A DNA stretch of 64,000 bases from AWTP1-13 sp963775835 (GCA_963775835.1 CAVZKV010000007.1:1-64000), one strand, 5' to 3'; counted from the first letter of the stretch, positions 10,061 through 19,580 are shown. The notes: generated from the letters alone by a model not told the origin. Translations and numbers: made by a program.

Positions 10061-10320
10061 CGGCGATCCGCCTTCTTATGTCGAGCAGCGAGCGCGGCTC
10101 GCCGAGGCAATTGTTGCAAGTGCAGCGGGACTTCTTATCGAGCGTTAGCGGGGTGAAATGACCCTGACGTATCGCTGTCCCGAAGGATCGGCTATCGCAG
10201 CCGGACATTGCGAAACGGTCTCGTCAGGCCGCACCTTGGTTGGGGTGCACAATGCGCGGGAAGTGGGAAGCGCATGAGCCCCCAGACATTGGGATGGCGC
10301 GCAAGGCGAGCTAGACTAGA

Positions 10321-11991
10321 CTAGGCGCCGCGCCAGCCATAGATGCTCCGTGCCGCTTGCGCCGACACGTAGCCTTCGGCCACGTCCTCCGCCACCCGGT
10401 TGGGGTCGCGCTCGCGCGCATCCCCCCAGCCCGCCGCGCCGTTAAGCCGAAAGCTCACTACGTCGCCGCGTTGAAGCGCGCGCACATCCTTTGACCCCAT
10501 CGCCACGCTCTCACTCCCGCGTACCACCGTCGTCGACGCAAGGCTGCCCGGCTTGCCGCCCGCGAGCGCAGAGCCGGGATGGGAATGCCGCTCGCCCAGC
10601 AAGGTCATCACCGCGGTGGCGGCCTTGAGCTCGATGTCCTTGCGAACGCCGCAGCCGCCGCGCCAGCGGCCCGCGCCGCCGCTGTCGGCAATGAGCTCGA
10701 AGCGGCGCACCAGCACGGGATTGATGGTCTCGTGCACCTCGACGGGAATATTGGCGCAGTTGACGACGGGGCTCAGCGCCTCGGCCCCGTCGTGGCCGGC
10801 GCGGGCACCATAGCCGCCGAACATCAGGTCGTACATGACGAACGGCTTGGCCGTGGCGGGATCGACGCCACCAATATTCGGATTGCTCCAGTGCGAGAAG
10901 GCCGAGAACGCCTTGTCGGGGAGCGCCTGCGCTAGCGCCCCGTTGATGACCTCGAAAATGCGGATCTGAATGATGGCGCGGCCGCCGCTGGGCGCGGGTT
11001 CCCGCGGATTGAAGAAGGAGCCCTCGCGCGCCTTGACGTGGATCGGCCGGATCATGCCGCCGTTTTGCGGCAGCAGCGCATCGGTGAAGACCTTGATGGA
11101 AAACAACGTGTAGGCGCGCGTGTAGTTGATGTAGGAATTGAGTGCGACCGGCACCTGATCGGAGGAGCGTGAGAAGTCGACGGTGATCTCGTCGCCGGCA
11201 ACGTCGATATCGACCGCAACCTTGATGGGGCCGCACTCCTCTCCACAAGCATCGAGCCAATCTTGCGCGCTGTAGCGCCCATCGGGGATGGCTCGGATCA
11301 GCTCGCGCATGCGCGCCTCGGACCGATCCAGGATCTCGTCGATGGCACGCTCGATCAGCTCGATGCCGTGCTCCTGATAGAGCTTGGCCAAGCGCTGGGC
11401 ACCCACGAAGTTGGCGTTGCGCTGCGCGGTGAGGTCGCCGCGCAGGATCTCGGGTAGGCGCACATTGCCGAGGATGAGGCGCAGGATGTCCTCGTCGAAT
11501 TCGCCGTCGCGTAGCACGCGCACGGGTAGGATGCGCAGACCCTCCTGGAAACGCTCGGAAATGCCTTGCACCTTCTGCGACCCGGGCGCCGCGCCGCCGA
11601 CGTCGATGTGGTGCGCCGTATTGATCAGGTAACCAATCTGCCTGCCCTCCAGAAACACCGGGCTCACAAAAAAGAAGTCGGGATAGTGGCCCGAGCCCAG
11701 CTTGGAATCGTTGAGGAGCACGCCGTCACCGGGCTTGAGCGAGCCCGGCGGGAAAATCTCCATGATCGACTTGATGACGTAGGGCATCGAGCCGAGGTGG
11801 CCGGGCGTGAAGTTGCCCTGCGCCACCAGCCGCCCCTGAGAATCGAAAATGGCGGTGGAGAAATCCTGCCCCTCGCGCACGGCCTCGGAAAAGGCCGTCA
11901 TCTGCAAGGTTGTGCCCATCTCCTCGGCAATCGACAGGAAGCCGTTCCAGATCACGGACAGCGCGATCGGACTGATTGGCTGATTGCGCAT
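10321..11991 (-). CDS. hyuB: Hydantoinase/oxoprolinase B subunit
   Basis: HyuB-family subunit of 556 residues, normal length. Hallmarks are PISLSVIWNGF-like N-terminus, FSTAIFDSQGRLVAQG, FTPGHLGSMPYVIKSI, LLNDSKLGSGHYPDFFFVSPVF, HHIDVGGAAPGS and, near the C-terminus, SGGAGRWRGGCGVRKDIEL. With HyuA it hydrolyses cyclic amides such as hydantoins, 5-oxoproline or N-methylhydantoin at the cost of ATP. It starts 10 bases after the hyuA stop, with an AGGAG site that overlaps the hyuA end, so the two are translated as a pair. The substrate cannot be assigned. The protein is cytoplasmic, with no leader. Confidence 0.93.
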   Translation of the reverse strand: MRNQPISPIALSVIWNGFLSIAEEMGTTLQMTAFSEAVREGQDFSTAIFDSQGRLVAQGNFTPGHLGSMPYVIKSIMEIFPPGSLKPGDGVLLNDSKLGSGHYPDFFFVSPVFLEGRQIGYLINTAHHIDVGGAAPGSQKVQGISERFQEGLRILPVRVLRDGEFDEDILRLILGNVRLPEILRGDLTAQRNANFVGAQRLAKLYQEHGIELIERAIDEILDRSEARMRELIRAIPDGRYSAQDWLDACGEECGPIKVAVDIDVAGDEITVDFSRSSDQVPVALNSYINYTRAYTLFSIKVFTDALLPQNGGMIRPIHVKAREGSFFNPREPAPSGGRAIIQIRIFEVINGALAQALPDKAFSAFSHWSNPNIGGVDPATAKPFVMYDLMFGGYGARAGHDGAEALSPVVNCANIPVEVHETINPVLVRRFELIADSGGAGRWRGGCGVRKDIELKAATAVMTLLGERHSHPGSALAGGKPGSLASTTVVRGSESVAMGSKDVRALQRGDVVSFRLNGAAGWGDARERDPNRVAEDVAEGYVSAQAARSIYGWRGA

Positions 11992-12001
11992 GTTTTAGCT
12001 C

Positions 12002-14074
12002 CTAGCCAACGGCGATCACGAGATGCCCGCGTTGACTGACGACGGCCACTGCCTTTGGCAGCAGGACTGTCGTCGCCTCAGCCTCTTCGATGATCGCGGG
12101 ACCGCTCAACGTTGCGCCGGCGCCAAGCGCCCCCCGCTCGAAGATGGGGGTGTCGACGTAGCCGCCGAGTTCCGGGAAATAGGCCGATCGTACGCCCCGA
12201 CGCGCGCCGCCGGAGACCTCTCCGCGCCAGCCTCGGGCGCGGTTGGCCCCCGACGCGCCGTTGGGGATCGTGGCCAGCAGGTACCAATCGACGGCCTCGA
12301 CCGCGGCCCCGGCTTGCCGGTAGCCGTATTTGGCGAGGTAGGCCGCCTCGAACCGCGCCACCAGTTCGGCAATGTAATTTGCGCCGACGGCAAAGGCCGG
12401 CAAGTCAACGCGGATCTCGTGGCCCTGCCCCAGATAGCGCAAGAAGGCAAACCGCGCCAAGACGGGCGGCAGCGGGCTCGGCAGACGCTTAAGATCGGCG
12501 TCCATGCGCTCGTCCAGCAGCCGATAGATTTCGGTGATCTCGGCCTCGGCGCCGGGCCTTAAGGTGAGAAGCCGCGTCAGCGACTGGTCGAGCTTGGTGT
12601 TGGCTTCGAGCAGACCGATGGCCGAGCCGACACCGGCGCCCCACGGCACGATGATCTTGGGGATGCCCAGCGCGCGGGCAAGCCGGCCTGCATGCAGCGG
12701 CCCTGCGCCGCCGAAGGCCACGAGCCCGTAGCGGCGCGGATCGCGCCCGCGTTCCACCGACACGATCCGCATGGCGCGTTCCATATTGGCGTTGGCCATG
12801 GTGTAGATGCCCCAGGCCGCCTCCCCGGCCTCGAGCCCGAGGGGTGCCCCAAGCTCGCGGCCGACCGCCTCGGCGGCGGCCTTGGCGTCGAGCCGCATGG
12901 CGCCGCCATTGAAATTGTCGGGGTTAATGTAGCCCAGGACCACGTTGGCGTCGGTGACCGTGGCCTGCGTTCCACCCCGGCCGTAGCAGGCAGGCCCCGG
13001 ATCGGCGCCGGCGCTCTCGGGTCCAACCTTGATCAGGCCCATTTCCGTGCGCGCGATGCTGCCGCCGCCGGCGCCGATTTCCAGCAGTTCCAGGGCCGGC
13101 ACATTGATCGGCAAGCCGCTGCCCTTGCGATAGCGCACCTGATCGACCTCGAAGGTGGGCGAGATGGCGGGTTCGCCGCCGTCAATGGCGCCGAGCTTGG
13201 CGGTCGTCCCGCCCATGTCGAAGGTGAGCACGCGCTCTAACCCCTCCTCGACGCCAATCACCCCACACAGCAAGACGCCGGCGGCGGGGCCCGATTCGAC
13301 GATGCGGATCGGCATCTCGCAGGCCAGCTCCGGCGGCACCAGCCCGCCGTTCGACTGCATGATGAAGAGGTCACAGCCGATGCCCATTTGCGCCAAGGCG
13401 CCGGTCAGCCGGCGCACGTAGCCGTTGACGATCGGCTTGACGTAGGCATTGGCGACCACGGTGCTGGCGCGCTCGTATTCGCGAAACTTGGGCGAGACCT
13501 GCGAGGAAAGCGAAATGGCGCGCTGCGGGTTGCGCCGGGCCAAACGCTCGCCGATGAGCCGTTCGTGCTCGCCCCTGGCGTAGGCATGCAGCAGGCACAC
13601 GGCGACGGACGCGTAGTTTTGTCCCTCCAGGCGATCGAGCACCCGCTCGAGGTCATCAAGATCGAGCGGTGCTTCGACACTGCCGTCGGCCAGCGTGCGC
13701 TCGGCGACCTCGTAGATGTCGCGCCGGCGCAGCAGCGGCACGGGCTTGGCCAGATACATATCGTAGGTGTCGTAGCGCTTCTGGCGGCCAATGATCAGGA
13801 CGTCGCGGAAGCCCGCGGTGGTAATGAGCGCAATCTTGGGACCCTTGCGCTCCAGGATCGCGTTGGTGGCGACCGTGGTCGCGTGCCGGATGCCGCCGAT
13901 CTGGCTAGGCGCGACGTTGGCGTCTTTGCAGAGGGTATCGAGGCCCGCCAGCACCGCCGCCGCCGGATCGCTGGGCGTGGTCGGCACCTTGTGGAACTTG
14001 AGGTGACCGGCACGGACATCTTCCAGGACGAAGTCGGTGAACGTCCCGCCAATATCGAAGGCAACGCGCATCAT
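12002..14074 (-). CDS. hyuA: Hydantoinase/oxoprolinase A subunit
   Basis: HyuA-family ATP-dependent subunit of 690 residues, full length. The ASKHA-type nucleotide motifs are clear: FDIGGTFTDFVLED at the N-terminus and LTFDMGGTTAKLGAIDGG in the middle. Also present are RHATTVATNAILERKG, MQSNGGLVPPE, IGAGGGSIAR and FGGAGPLHAGRLARALGI, all conserved in the family. Together with HyuB it forms the cyclic-amide hydrolase. The gene starts at 14074 (a second ATG is at 14071) and is divergent from an AtzG-like/amidase pair across a 187-base spacer that must hold both promoters. The pairing with a linear amidase suggests sequential ring opening and amide hydrolysis. Confidence 0.93.
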   Translation of the reverse strand: MMRVAFDIGGTFTDFVLEDVRAGHLKFHKVPTTPSDPAAAVLAGLDTLCKDANVAPSQIGGIRHATTVATNAILERKGPKIALITTAGFRDVLIIGRQKRYDTYDMYLAKPVPLLRRRDIYEVAERTLADGSVEAPLDLDDLERVLDRLEGQNYASVAVCLLHAYARGEHERLIGERLARRNPQRAISLSSQVSPKFREYERASTVVANAYVKPIVNGYVRRLTGALAQMGIGCDLFIMQSNGGLVPPELACEMPIRIVESGPAAGVLLCGVIGVEEGLERVLTFDMGGTTAKLGAIDGGEPAISPTFEVDQVRYRKGSGLPINVPALELLEIGAGGGSIARTEMGLIKVGPESAGADPGPACYGRGGTQATVTDANVVLGYINPDNFNGGAMRLDAKAAAEAVGRELGAPLGLEAGEAAWGIYTMANANMERAMRIVSVERGRDPRRYGLVAFGGAGPLHAGRLARALGIPKIIVPWGAGVGSAIGLLEANTKLDQSLTRLLTLRPGAEAEITEIYRLLDERMDADLKRLPSPLPPVLARFAFLRYLGQGHEIRVDLPAFAVGANYIAELVARFEAAYLAKYGYRQAGAAVEAVDWYLLATIPNGASGANRARGWRGEVSGGARRGVRSAYFPELGGYVDTPIFERGALGAGATLSGPAIIEEAEATTVLLPKAVAVVSQRGHLVIAVG

Positions 14075-14261
14075 CTTGTGCGGCTTTTCCTCTTTGCGCG
14101 TACCCCCGGGGTCGCAAAAAGGCTAGCCCGAGCCTTAGGCCACAAGCAACAGCCAATGCCGCCCGGCAGAATTTCGCCCGGCGGCGATCCGACCCTTTCG
14201 CCTCGCCGACAGTTGGTGCAAACTTTCGGGGCCGTGGTCTCAGGTACAGGAGGGGAGCCGC

Positions 14262-14486
14262 ATGCGTAAAGCCGAACTCGTCCAGATGGCGGCGGCGGCC
14301 GGCCTGCCACGCCTCAGCGATAAGCACCTCGACCAGTTGCAAAAGAGCTTAGCCTCGGCGCGCGAGCTTGCCGACAAGCTGCCAAAGGACCTGCACTGGT
14401 CCGAAGAGCTAGCGCTCACCTTTCGCTTGCCCGGCCCGCGGGCGACATGCCCAAGAGTGAGCCCCAAGAGTGAGCCCCAAGAGTGA
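14262..14486 (+). CDS. AtzG-like small protein preceding an amidase
   Basis: Protein of 74 residues directly upstream of the amidase. The pattern AAAAGLPRLSDKHLDQLQKS, then LADKLP and ALTFRLP resembles the DUF4089/AtzG-like small subunits that bind AtzE-type amidases and stabilise them. It starts at the ATG at 14262 after an AGGGGAGC site. Its last 12 or so codons are spelled by three copies of a 13-bp tandem repeat, and its stop lies 3 bases before the amidase ATG, so the pair is translationally coupled. The assignment is from pattern and position only. If correct, the two form an amidase complex as in cyanuric acid breakdown. Confidence 0.55.
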   Translation: MRKAELVQMAAAAGLPRLSDKHLDQLQKSLASARELADKLPKDLHWSEELALTFRLPGPRATCPRVSPKSEPQE

Positions 14487-14488
14487 GC
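14450..14488 (+). repeat. Three perfect copies of a 13-bp tandem repeat at a gene junction
   Basis: CCCAAGAGTGAGC occurs at 14450-14462, 14463-14475 and 14476-14488 without a mismatch. Because 13 is not a multiple of 3, every gain or loss of a copy changes the reading frame of the C-terminus of the small upstream protein. Each copy also contains a potential TGA. Confidence 0.95.
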
Positions 14489-14489
14489 G

Positions 14490-15884
14490 ATGAGCGATCT
14501 TGCCTTTCTTTCCATCACGAAGGCCGCCCAGCGCTTGCGCACGGGCAAGCTCTCCCCCGTCGCCTATGCGGAGGCCCTGTTCGATCGTATCGGGCGGTTG
14601 GATGAGCGCTTTCACGCTTTCATCCGGACCACGCCGGATCTCGCCATGGCGGCCGCGCGGCAAGCCGAACGCGACATTGCCGCCGGCAACTGGCGCGGAC
14701 CCCTGCATGGCATCCCCTTTGCGCTCAAGGACATCATCGACTGGTCCGGCGTGCCGACCACGGCGCATTCGAAAGTTCTAGCCGACAACATTGCGGCCAG
14801 TGACGCCGTCGTTAGTCAACGCCTCAGGGACGCTGGCGCCATCATGATGGGCAAGCTTTCAACGCATGAGTTTGCCATCGGTGGGCCGTCCTTCGACCTG
14901 CCTTGGCCGCCGGCCGTCAACCCCTGGGGCGGCAATCACTTCCCCGGCGGCTCCTCGAGCGGCTCGGGCGTGGCGCTGGCTTCGGGCATGGTACCCGCCG
15001 CGCTCGGCACCGACACCGGCGGCTCGGTGCGCAATCCCGCCTCGATGTGCGCAATCGTGGGCATGAAACCGACCTATGGGTTGGTCAGCCGCCGCGGCGT
15101 TTTTCCCTTGGCGAATTCGCTCGATCACGTCGGCCCGATGACGCGCAACGTCCGCGACAACGCGCTCCTGTTGCAGGTGCTCGCCGGTCATGACGGCGAT
15201 GATCCCGGCAGCGCGCAAGTTCCCATCCCCGACTACGCGGCCGGGCTCGAGGCCGGCGTCAAAGGCTTGCGCATCGGCCTGGTCCGGCACTTCTATGCGG
15301 AGGACTGCGACGCCGATCCCGAGCAGATCGCGGCCCTCGACCGGGCGGTGGAGGTTTTGCGCTCACTCGGCGCCCGTGTGCAAGACTTGAGGCTGGGGCC
15401 GCTTGAGCAATATGCCACCGCAACGCGCATCATCATTCGCTGCGAGGCGTTTGCCATCCACCGCCAGTGGCTGGCCACGCGCCCCGACGATTACGGCGAC
15501 CTCGCGCGCCAGCGCATTCTCGATGGGGCCATGGTGAGCGCGGCCGACTACATCGACGCCTTACGCTTGCGTGCCCGCCTGACGCGCCAGACGCTGGCGG
15601 CTTTTGCCGACATCGACGTGGCCTTGACCGCCTCCAACATGGATCCGACCTGCCCGATCGACGACGCCGAGGCCTGCGCCCGCCTCTATCCGCGCCAGGC
15701 GCGCCAGCCCTTCAACATCACGGGACAGCCGGCACTCGCCATGCCCGCGGGCTTTACGCGCGACGGGCTGCCGCTTTCCCTGCAGCTCATCGGCCATCCC
15801 TTCCAGGAGGCCATGGTGTATCGGGTGGCCGAGGCCTACGAGCGCGCGACAGCTTGGACCGAGCGCCACCCGCCAGGGTTGTGA
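14490..15884 (+). CDS. Amidase, amidase-signature (AtzE/GatA) family
   Basis: Amidase-signature hydrolase of 464 residues. The Ser-cisSer-Lys triad is visible: the lysine in GIPFALKDIIDWSGVPT (about residue 79), the glycine/serine-rich stretch FPGGSSSGSGVALASG with the cis-serine, and the nucleophile serine in LGTDTGGSVRNPAS. Members hydrolyse amide bonds in small molecules or act as the GatA subunit; no gatB or gatC is nearby, so a catabolic role is favoured. The start ATG at 14490 overlaps the end of the 13-bp repeat array. Together with the small upstream protein and divergent hyuAB it suggests degradation of a nitrogen ring compound. Nothing is broken in the reading frame. Confidence 0.9.
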   Translation: MSDLAFLSITKAAQRLRTGKLSPVAYAEALFDRIGRLDERFHAFIRTTPDLAMAAARQAERDIAAGNWRGPLHGIPFALKDIIDWSGVPTTAHSKVLADNIAASDAVVSQRLRDAGAIMMGKLSTHEFAIGGPSFDLPWPPAVNPWGGNHFPGGSSSGSGVALASGMVPAALGTDTGGSVRNPASMCAIVGMKPTYGLVSRRGVFPLANSLDHVGPMTRNVRDNALLLQVLAGHDGDDPGSAQVPIPDYAAGLEAGVKGLRIGLVRHFYAEDCDADPEQIAALDRAVEVLRSLGARVQDLRLGPLEQYATATRIIIRCEAFAIHRQWLATRPDDYGDLARQRILDGAMVSAADYIDALRLRARLTRQTLAAFADIDVALTASNMDPTCPIDDAEACARLYPRQARQPFNITGQPALAMPAGFTRDGLPLSLQLIGHPFQEAMVYRVAEAYERATAWTERHPPGL

Positions 15885-15953
15885 CTGGGCTATGAAGGGC
15901 CCGCCTTGAAGGGGTCGGGGCAAGAAATGGGAAGCCAAAAAGGGAGTGCCGTC

Positions 15954-16715
15954 ATGCACACCAGGCTATGCGGTCTCGTTCTCGCCGCCCTCGCGCTCAC
16001 CGCCAGCGCCGAGCCCTTGGTCGCCGCTGAGATCAAGGTTTTGACGGCCGGGGCCATGCGCGGCGTGCTCGAGGCGTTGCTGCCCGAGTTCGAGAGGACG
16101 ACCGGCCACAAGGTCAGCCTCGACAATGCCACCGCCGGGACGCTCGCCAAACGTATCGCCGGCGGCGAGGCGTTCGATCTGGCCATTGTCACCCCCGCGG
16201 TGATCGACGAGGCCGCCAGAGGGGGCAAGATCGCCGGTCCCCGGGTCGATCTCGCCAAGGTCGGCATCGGTGTGGCGGTCAAAGAGGGCGCTCCGGCGCC
16301 CGACATCAGCACGGTGGAGACCTTCAAGCAGGCGCTGCTGGCCGCAAAGTCGGTGGCCTACATCGATCCCAAGGCCGGAGGCTCGAGCGGGATCTACTTT
16401 GATGGCCTGATCGACCGCTTGGGCATCGGCGCGGAAGTCCGCGCCAAGGCCCGCCTCAAGGCGGGTGGCTATGTGGCCGACCTGGTCGCGAGCGGCGAAG
16501 CGGAACTGGCCGTGCACCAAATCAGCGAGATCCTGCCCGTCAAAGGCGTGCGACTGGTGGGACCACTGCCGGCGCCGGTGCAGAACGCAACGGTTTATTC
16601 GGCAGGCCTCAGCGCCGCCGCCAAGGATCCCACGGCCGCCAAGGCGCTGCTCGAGCATTTGGCCGGCCCGTCGGCGGCCGCGGTCTTGAACGCCAAAGGC
16701 ATGGAGAAGCCCTAA
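15954..16715 (+). CDS. ModA-like periplasmic solute-binding protein
   Basis: Binding protein of 253 residues of the molybdate-binding (ModA) superfamily, class II. The ATG at 15954 is preferred over an in-frame one at 15906: it has a GGGAG site and begins a normal signal peptide (MHTRLCGLVLAALALTASA). Signatures include EIKVLTAGAMRGVLEALLPEFE, then GEAFDLAIVTPAVIDEA and DPKAGGSSGIYFDGLIDRLG. No modB or modC is adjacent and the anion-binding residues were not verified, so the ligand may be another anion or a small organic acid. It lies 69 bases after the amidase in the same direction and could share its transcript. Confidence 0.8.
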   Translation: MHTRLCGLVLAALALTASAEPLVAAEIKVLTAGAMRGVLEALLPEFERTTGHKVSLDNATAGTLAKRIAGGEAFDLAIVTPAVIDEAARGGKIAGPRVDLAKVGIGVAVKEGAPAPDISTVETFKQALLAAKSVAYIDPKAGGSSGIYFDGLIDRLGIGAEVRAKARLKAGGYVADLVASGEAELAVHQISEILPVKGVRLVGPLPAPVQNATVYSAGLSAAAKDPTAAKALLEHLAGPSAAAVLNAKGMEKP

Positions 16716-16809
16716 AACGGTGCCGAAGCTACCGCCTGCCGGGCCCAAGCTGGAACGGGCCCGGGTCTACGGCTGAGGCCTCGGCCTGCCCCGCCCGGAG
16801 CTCCCGGGG

Positions 16810-18408
16810 TCACTTGTCCAGCCACACGTCTTCCAGGCGCCAATTGTTGTAGATGCTGTTCTGGTGCAGCACCACGCCCTTGACGTGAGGGTGCCAGCAG
16901 GTTGCCGCCGTGTTGTGAAAGATGATGGGCCTTGCCACGTCCTCGGCGAGCTTGCGTTCAACCTCCCACACCAGCTGCTGGCGCTTGGCCCGGTCGGCCT
17001 CCTTCGACTGTCGGAAAATGAGCTCATCCACGGCCGCGTTACAGTATTGCGTGTAGTTGCGCTCGGATTGGCAGGTGTAGTTCTCAACCAGGTTGACATC
17101 GGGATCGTCGACCGACACGCCCGTGAGGTTGAGTGAGACCGCGTAGTCCTTGCGCTGCACCTTGGCGTACCACACCGTGGTGTCGATCGGCTCCAGCTCG
17201 CCATCGATATAGATCTTCTTCAGCTGGTCGATCAGGATGACCGCCGGGTCCCGGTAGATCGCGATATTTCTGACGGAGACTTTGACCTTCAGGGGCTTGC
17301 TTGGCCCATAGCCGAACTCGGTCATGATCTTGCGGGCTTCCTCCTGGTTTTTTTGCACGTCGTCACCATAGCCCGGTAGCTTGGCAAGCTCCTCGGGCGG
17401 CAGGGCCCACTGCCCCTCGGGGCCCGGCAGCATGGCGGCCCCTTTGGCCGCTTTGCCCTCGGTCAAAATGTCGATAAAGGCACGCCGGTCGAGCGCCAGG
17501 GCCATGGCTTTGCGGATCTTCGCATTGTCGAAGGGCGGGGCGGCGGCATTCACCGCCAGATTGGTGCTGACGTTGGTCGGGCCGAGTTGACAAATGGCCC
17601 TGGGCGCCTGCGCCTGCACATCCTTCAGGAGCGGCACGGAAACGTCGCGATCGAAGGTCATGTCGAATTCGCCGGCGACGAAGCCCAAGATCCGCGTCGA
17701 GCGGCTTTCGATGATGCGCATCTCGATGGCATCGACGTAGGGTTTGCCGGGCTTCCAGTACTCGGGATTGCGCGCAAACTTGATGCCGACGTTGCGCTGC
17801 AGTTCGACGAGCTTGAAGGGTCCGGTCCCCACCGGCCGGGTCCGCATCTCGCGCTGCGAGACGTGGCAGGGGTAGACCGGGGAAAAGCCGGAGGCGAGCA
17901 GCATCAGGAACGACGGCTGCGGCTCCTTCAGGTGGAAGGTGGCTTCATAGGCGCCGTTGGTCGTCACCTCGGCCAAGTTGTAGTACCAGACCTTGCGCGG
18001 GTTGCGGTTGAACTCCTCCTGTCCATCCTTGCCGATCACGGCGTGCCAGGTGCACTGCACGTCCTTGGCGGTGAAGGGCTTGCCGTCATGCCACTTGACC
18101 CCCTCGCGCAGCTTGAAGGTGAGCTTGGTCTTGCTCTGATCCCAGCCCCAACTGGCACCGAGCTCTGGGACAATGGTCTCGAGACTGTTGAGGGGTTTGG
18201 TTTGGTCGAACAGCACAAGATTATTGAAGAGCGCCATGAAGGGCTGGGTGACGGAAACGGTCGACTCCTCGTGCAGCGAGGCGCTCGGCGGATTGTCGCG
18301 ATGGTAGATGCGCAAGGTCCCGCCCTGCTTTTGCGCGTTGGCGGGATAAAGGCACAGGAGTTGGCACGACAGCACAAACGCTGCGACGCCAAGGCGGCGA
18401 ACGGACAT
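16810..18408 (-). CDS. ABC transporter substrate-binding protein, family 5 (DppA/OppA-like)
   Basis: Extracellular solute-binding protein family 5, 532 residues from the ATG at 18408, which has a GGGAGG site (an in-frame start at 18441 lacks one). A signal peptide (RLGVAAFVLSCQLLCLYPANA) precedes GGTLRIYHRDNPPSASLH. Family hallmarks are KLTFKLREGVKWHDGKPFTA, VQCTWHAV and FDNAKIRKAMALALDRRAF. These proteins deliver peptides, nickel, glutathione or opines to DppBCDF-type permeases. None of those genes is in the window, so this is an orphan receptor or pairs with a distant permease. Neighbours are a converging ModA-like protein and a Tat hydrolase reading the same way. Confidence 0.9.
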   Translation of the reverse strand: MSVRRLGVAAFVLSCQLLCLYPANAQKQGGTLRIYHRDNPPSASLHEESTVSVTQPFMALFNNLVLFDQTKPLNSLETIVPELGASWGWDQSKTKLTFKLREGVKWHDGKPFTAKDVQCTWHAVIGKDGQEEFNRNPRKVWYYNLAEVTTNGAYEATFHLKEPQPSFLMLLASGFSPVYPCHVSQREMRTRPVGTGPFKLVELQRNVGIKFARNPEYWKPGKPYVDAIEMRIIESRSTRILGFVAGEFDMTFDRDVSVPLLKDVQAQAPRAICQLGPTNVSTNLAVNAAAPPFDNAKIRKAMALALDRRAFIDILTEGKAAKGAAMLPGPEGQWALPPEELAKLPGYGDDVQKNQEEARKIMTEFGYGPSKPLKVKVSVRNIAIYRDPAVILIDQLKKIYIDGELEPIDTTVWYAKVQRKDYAVSLNLTGVSVDDPDVNLVENYTCQSERNYTQYCNAAVDELIFRQSKEADRAKRQQLVWEVERKLAEDVARPIIFHNTAATCWHPHVKGVVLHQNSIYNNWRLEDVWLDK

Positions 18409-18554
18409 GGGTTCCTCCCGACGGATCTTGTGTGACCGCAAAAACGCGGGGCTTTTTTTGGCGGGAGACTAGCACACAAAATCCGGCGGAGCACCCGGGG
18501 GCGAGCGCGCGCGGCACCCGGGGCAAATCTTGCGAGCAAAGGCGATTTGGCCGA

Positions 18555-19580
18555 TCAGGCCTCGCGGATCGGCGGATAGGTCAGGAAGGCGTTGACGGCG
18601 TGCCACAGACGATGGCGGTTGATGCCGAGCCCGCCCGAGTGCACGATACCCGCCAACATCACGAACTGCTTATCCTTGTTCGGCAGCGCCGCGTAGAAAC
18701 GCAGCAATTCCTCTTCGCTGGCGTTGCCGTCGTGCTCGGCGCGCAGCATGGCGACCGGGCAGGTCACACGCAGCGGGTCGACCATCGGCAGATTGACGGC
18801 CATATCGAGGTAGGTGCCGCTTGGGACCTCGTTGCCGAACTTGAGTTCGAAATCGGCCAGCGCCTTTGGCACCTCGGGCTCGGAGGTGCCGGGCTTGTCG
18901 CGGTCAAAAATGCGCTGGATGGTGGCATGGCTGATGGGACGGCGCGGATTGGCGCGGTATTGATCGGCGACCTTGCGGCGACGCTCGATTTCGGGGGCAT
19001 TCTCCCCCGTGTAGGTGAAGGCATCGAGCACCAGGCGTTCGACGCGCTGCGGCGCGGCCATGGCAAAGGCCGCAGCGCGGATGGCGCCAGAGGACTGTCC
19101 GTGCATGAAGAGGGTGGCCTTGCCCGTCACTTTCTCGACCACGGGCAGGGCCGCCTGCAGGTCTTCGACGCCCACCATGATGCCGGCGTGGCCGCCCGTG
19201 CGCGAGGAAAAGCCGTAGCCCTCATGGTCCATCGTCCACACGTCGAAGCCACGCTCAGCGAAATAGTCCATCATCGAGTAGTTGGTCCGGCCCGGCACCA
19301 GAAGGTCGTAGCTGCCGCGGCTGGAAAAGGTCGAGCCGTGCACCAAGAACAACACCGGCTTGGCCGCGTCCTGACCGGACCCGAGCATGCGCTTGCGATA
19401 GAGATAAAGATCGACCGCGCCCTTCTTGGCCCAATGCTCCTCCGCCACAATTTTGCTGCCCTGGGCGGCCGCCGGCGCGCCAAGGCCGCCCGTGGCGCCG
19501 ACGGTGGCGGCGGCGGTTGAGGCCTTCAGGAACTCGCGGCGGCGAAGCGGCTTAAGTGCCGAGCTGCGGGACGCTGGCAT
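18555..19580 (-). CDS. Tat-exported alpha/beta hydrolase
   Basis: Alpha/beta-fold hydrolase of 341 residues from the ATG at 19580 (GGAGGG site upstream; the longer frame to 19661 is unlikely). The N-terminus holds a twin-arginine leader, RRREFLKASTAAATVG, with an Ala-rich core and an APAAAQG cleavage region. The oxyanion motif PVLFLVHGSTFSS, the nucleophile elbow FMHGQSSGAIRAAA (GxSxG), a late aspartate in LRAEHDGN and the histidine in AGIVHSGGLG form the expected triad. The substrate is unknown; it acts outside the cytoplasm. It is divergent from the Tat amidohydrolase at 19828, and the 247-base spacer carries three direct repeats. Confidence 0.88.
   Translation of the reverse strand: MPASRSSALKPLRRREFLKASTAAATVGATGGLGAPAAAQGSKIVAEEHWAKKGAVDLYLYRKRMLGSGQDAAKPVLFLVHGSTFSSRGSYDLLVPGRTNYSMMDYFAERGFDVWTMDHEGYGFSSRTGGHAGIMVGVEDLQAALPVVEKVTGKATLFMHGQSSGAIRAAAFAMAAPQRVERLVLDAFTYTGENAPEIERRRKVADQYRANPRRPISHATIQRIFDRDKPGTSEPEVPKALADFELKFGNEVPSGTYLDMAVNLPMVDPLRVTCPVAMLRAEHDGNASEEELLRFYAALPNKDKQFVMLAGIVHSGGLGINRHRLWHAVNAFLTYPPIREA

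Noticed and set aside
18425..18465. Terminator from CGCAAAAACGCGGGGC followed by seven T on the plus strand
   Set aside because: The stem is only four base pairs and no plus-strand gene ends nearby.
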